This document shows, one piece after another, positions 7,336 through 7,422 of a stretch of DNA of 7,422 nt. The notes under the pieces were generated by a model that did no database searches, was not told the origin of the DNA, and saw only the letters and a list, made by a program, of their open reading frames with translations. This DNA comes from Desulfobacterales bacterium (GTDB lineage: Bacteria; Desulfobacterota; Desulfobacteria; Desulfobacterales; Desulfosalsimonadaceae), in NCBI GenBank assembly GCA_018399455.1, contig JAGYOT010000082.1:1-7422 (forward strand). Reading direction: 5' to 3'. How positions within the stretch are numbered: position 1 is the first letter of the stretch; each line of letters begins with the position of its first letter. Both the position numbers and the translations under genes were made by a program.

Positions 7336-7340
7336 CTCCT
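7336..7340 (-). promoter_or_regulatory. Ribosome binding site of the sigma-54 activator
   Basis: AGGAG on the minus strand, 10 nt before ATG 7325 and 7 nt before an in-frame TTG at 7328. Spacing alone slightly favours TTG and codon preference favours ATG; the difference is one residue. Confidence 0.55.
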
Positions 7341-7422
7341 AAAAAGTCATTTTTTGGATGGCAAAGAAAAAAGTTCAAGATCAAGGCGTCGCAAATCCCG
7401 AGGAATGCAGCGTACTCTCCCG
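7341..7422. repeat. Possible dispersed intergenic repeat, truncated by the window edge
   Basis: This stretch upstream of the activator begins with an A5/T5 inverted repeat around GTCAT (AAAAAGTCATTTTTT) and continues through a purine-rich segment to TCGCAAATCCCGAGGAATGC and the edge. From memory, strings of this kind (a TAAAAAGTCA start, then AAGTTCAAG, then GCAAATCCCGAGGAATGCAG) recur between genes in Desulfobacterota genomes as one half of a long imperfect palindrome. The other half would lie beyond the window. No second copy is present here, so the repeat nature is inference. Confidence 0.35.

Noticed and set aside
7400..7422. GG-N10-GC spacing on the minus strand near the right edge, a possible sigma-54 promoter for the activator
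   Set aside because: Only the GG, the TGCA and a few other positions fit the -24/-12 consensus, the C after GG is missing, and it lies within the repeat-like stretch.

Overview
The window looks like bacterial chromosome, probably from a strictly anaerobic Desulfobacterota (deltaproteobacterial) organism. The reasons are a large TPR-GAF-AAA+-Fis sigma-54 activator next to acyl-CoA genes, a pair of biotin-type acyl-CoA carboxyltransferase subunits, moderate GC, and a right-edge intergenic stretch that resembles repeats I associate with that phylum. The taxonomic call is inference; there is no rRNA or other marker gene.

All four genes lie on the minus strand, so transcription runs right to left. 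From the right: (i) about 97 bp of repeat-like intergenic DNA (7326-7422); (ii) a 970-residue sigma-54-dependent activator (4413-7325); (iii) a 514-bp gene-free region (3899-4412) with a good sigma-70-type promoter on the minus strand and a perfect 8-2-8 bp palindrome covering its -35 box; (iv) an AMP-forming acyl-CoA ligase (2348-3898); (v) 34 bp later, a complete carboxyltransferase subunit (763-2313); (vi) 23 bp later, a second, paralogous carboxyltransferase subunit (739 down to the left edge, where it is cut off). Genes iv to vi have short gaps and similar AAAGG-type ribosome binding sites and are almost certainly one operon continuing past the left edge.

Functionally the operon reads as: activate a carboxylic acid to its CoA thioester, then add, remove or transfer a carboxyl group on the acyl-CoA. 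The substrate cannot be read from sequence. No biotin carboxylase or biotin carrier protein is in the window. The two carboxyltransferases share unusual replacements at positions where biotin-dependent carboxyltransferases are normally strongly conserved, and they may form a hetero-oligomer. The adjacent activator may control the operon, but the visible promoter is of sigma-70 type and I found no convincing -24/-12 element, so that link is unproven.
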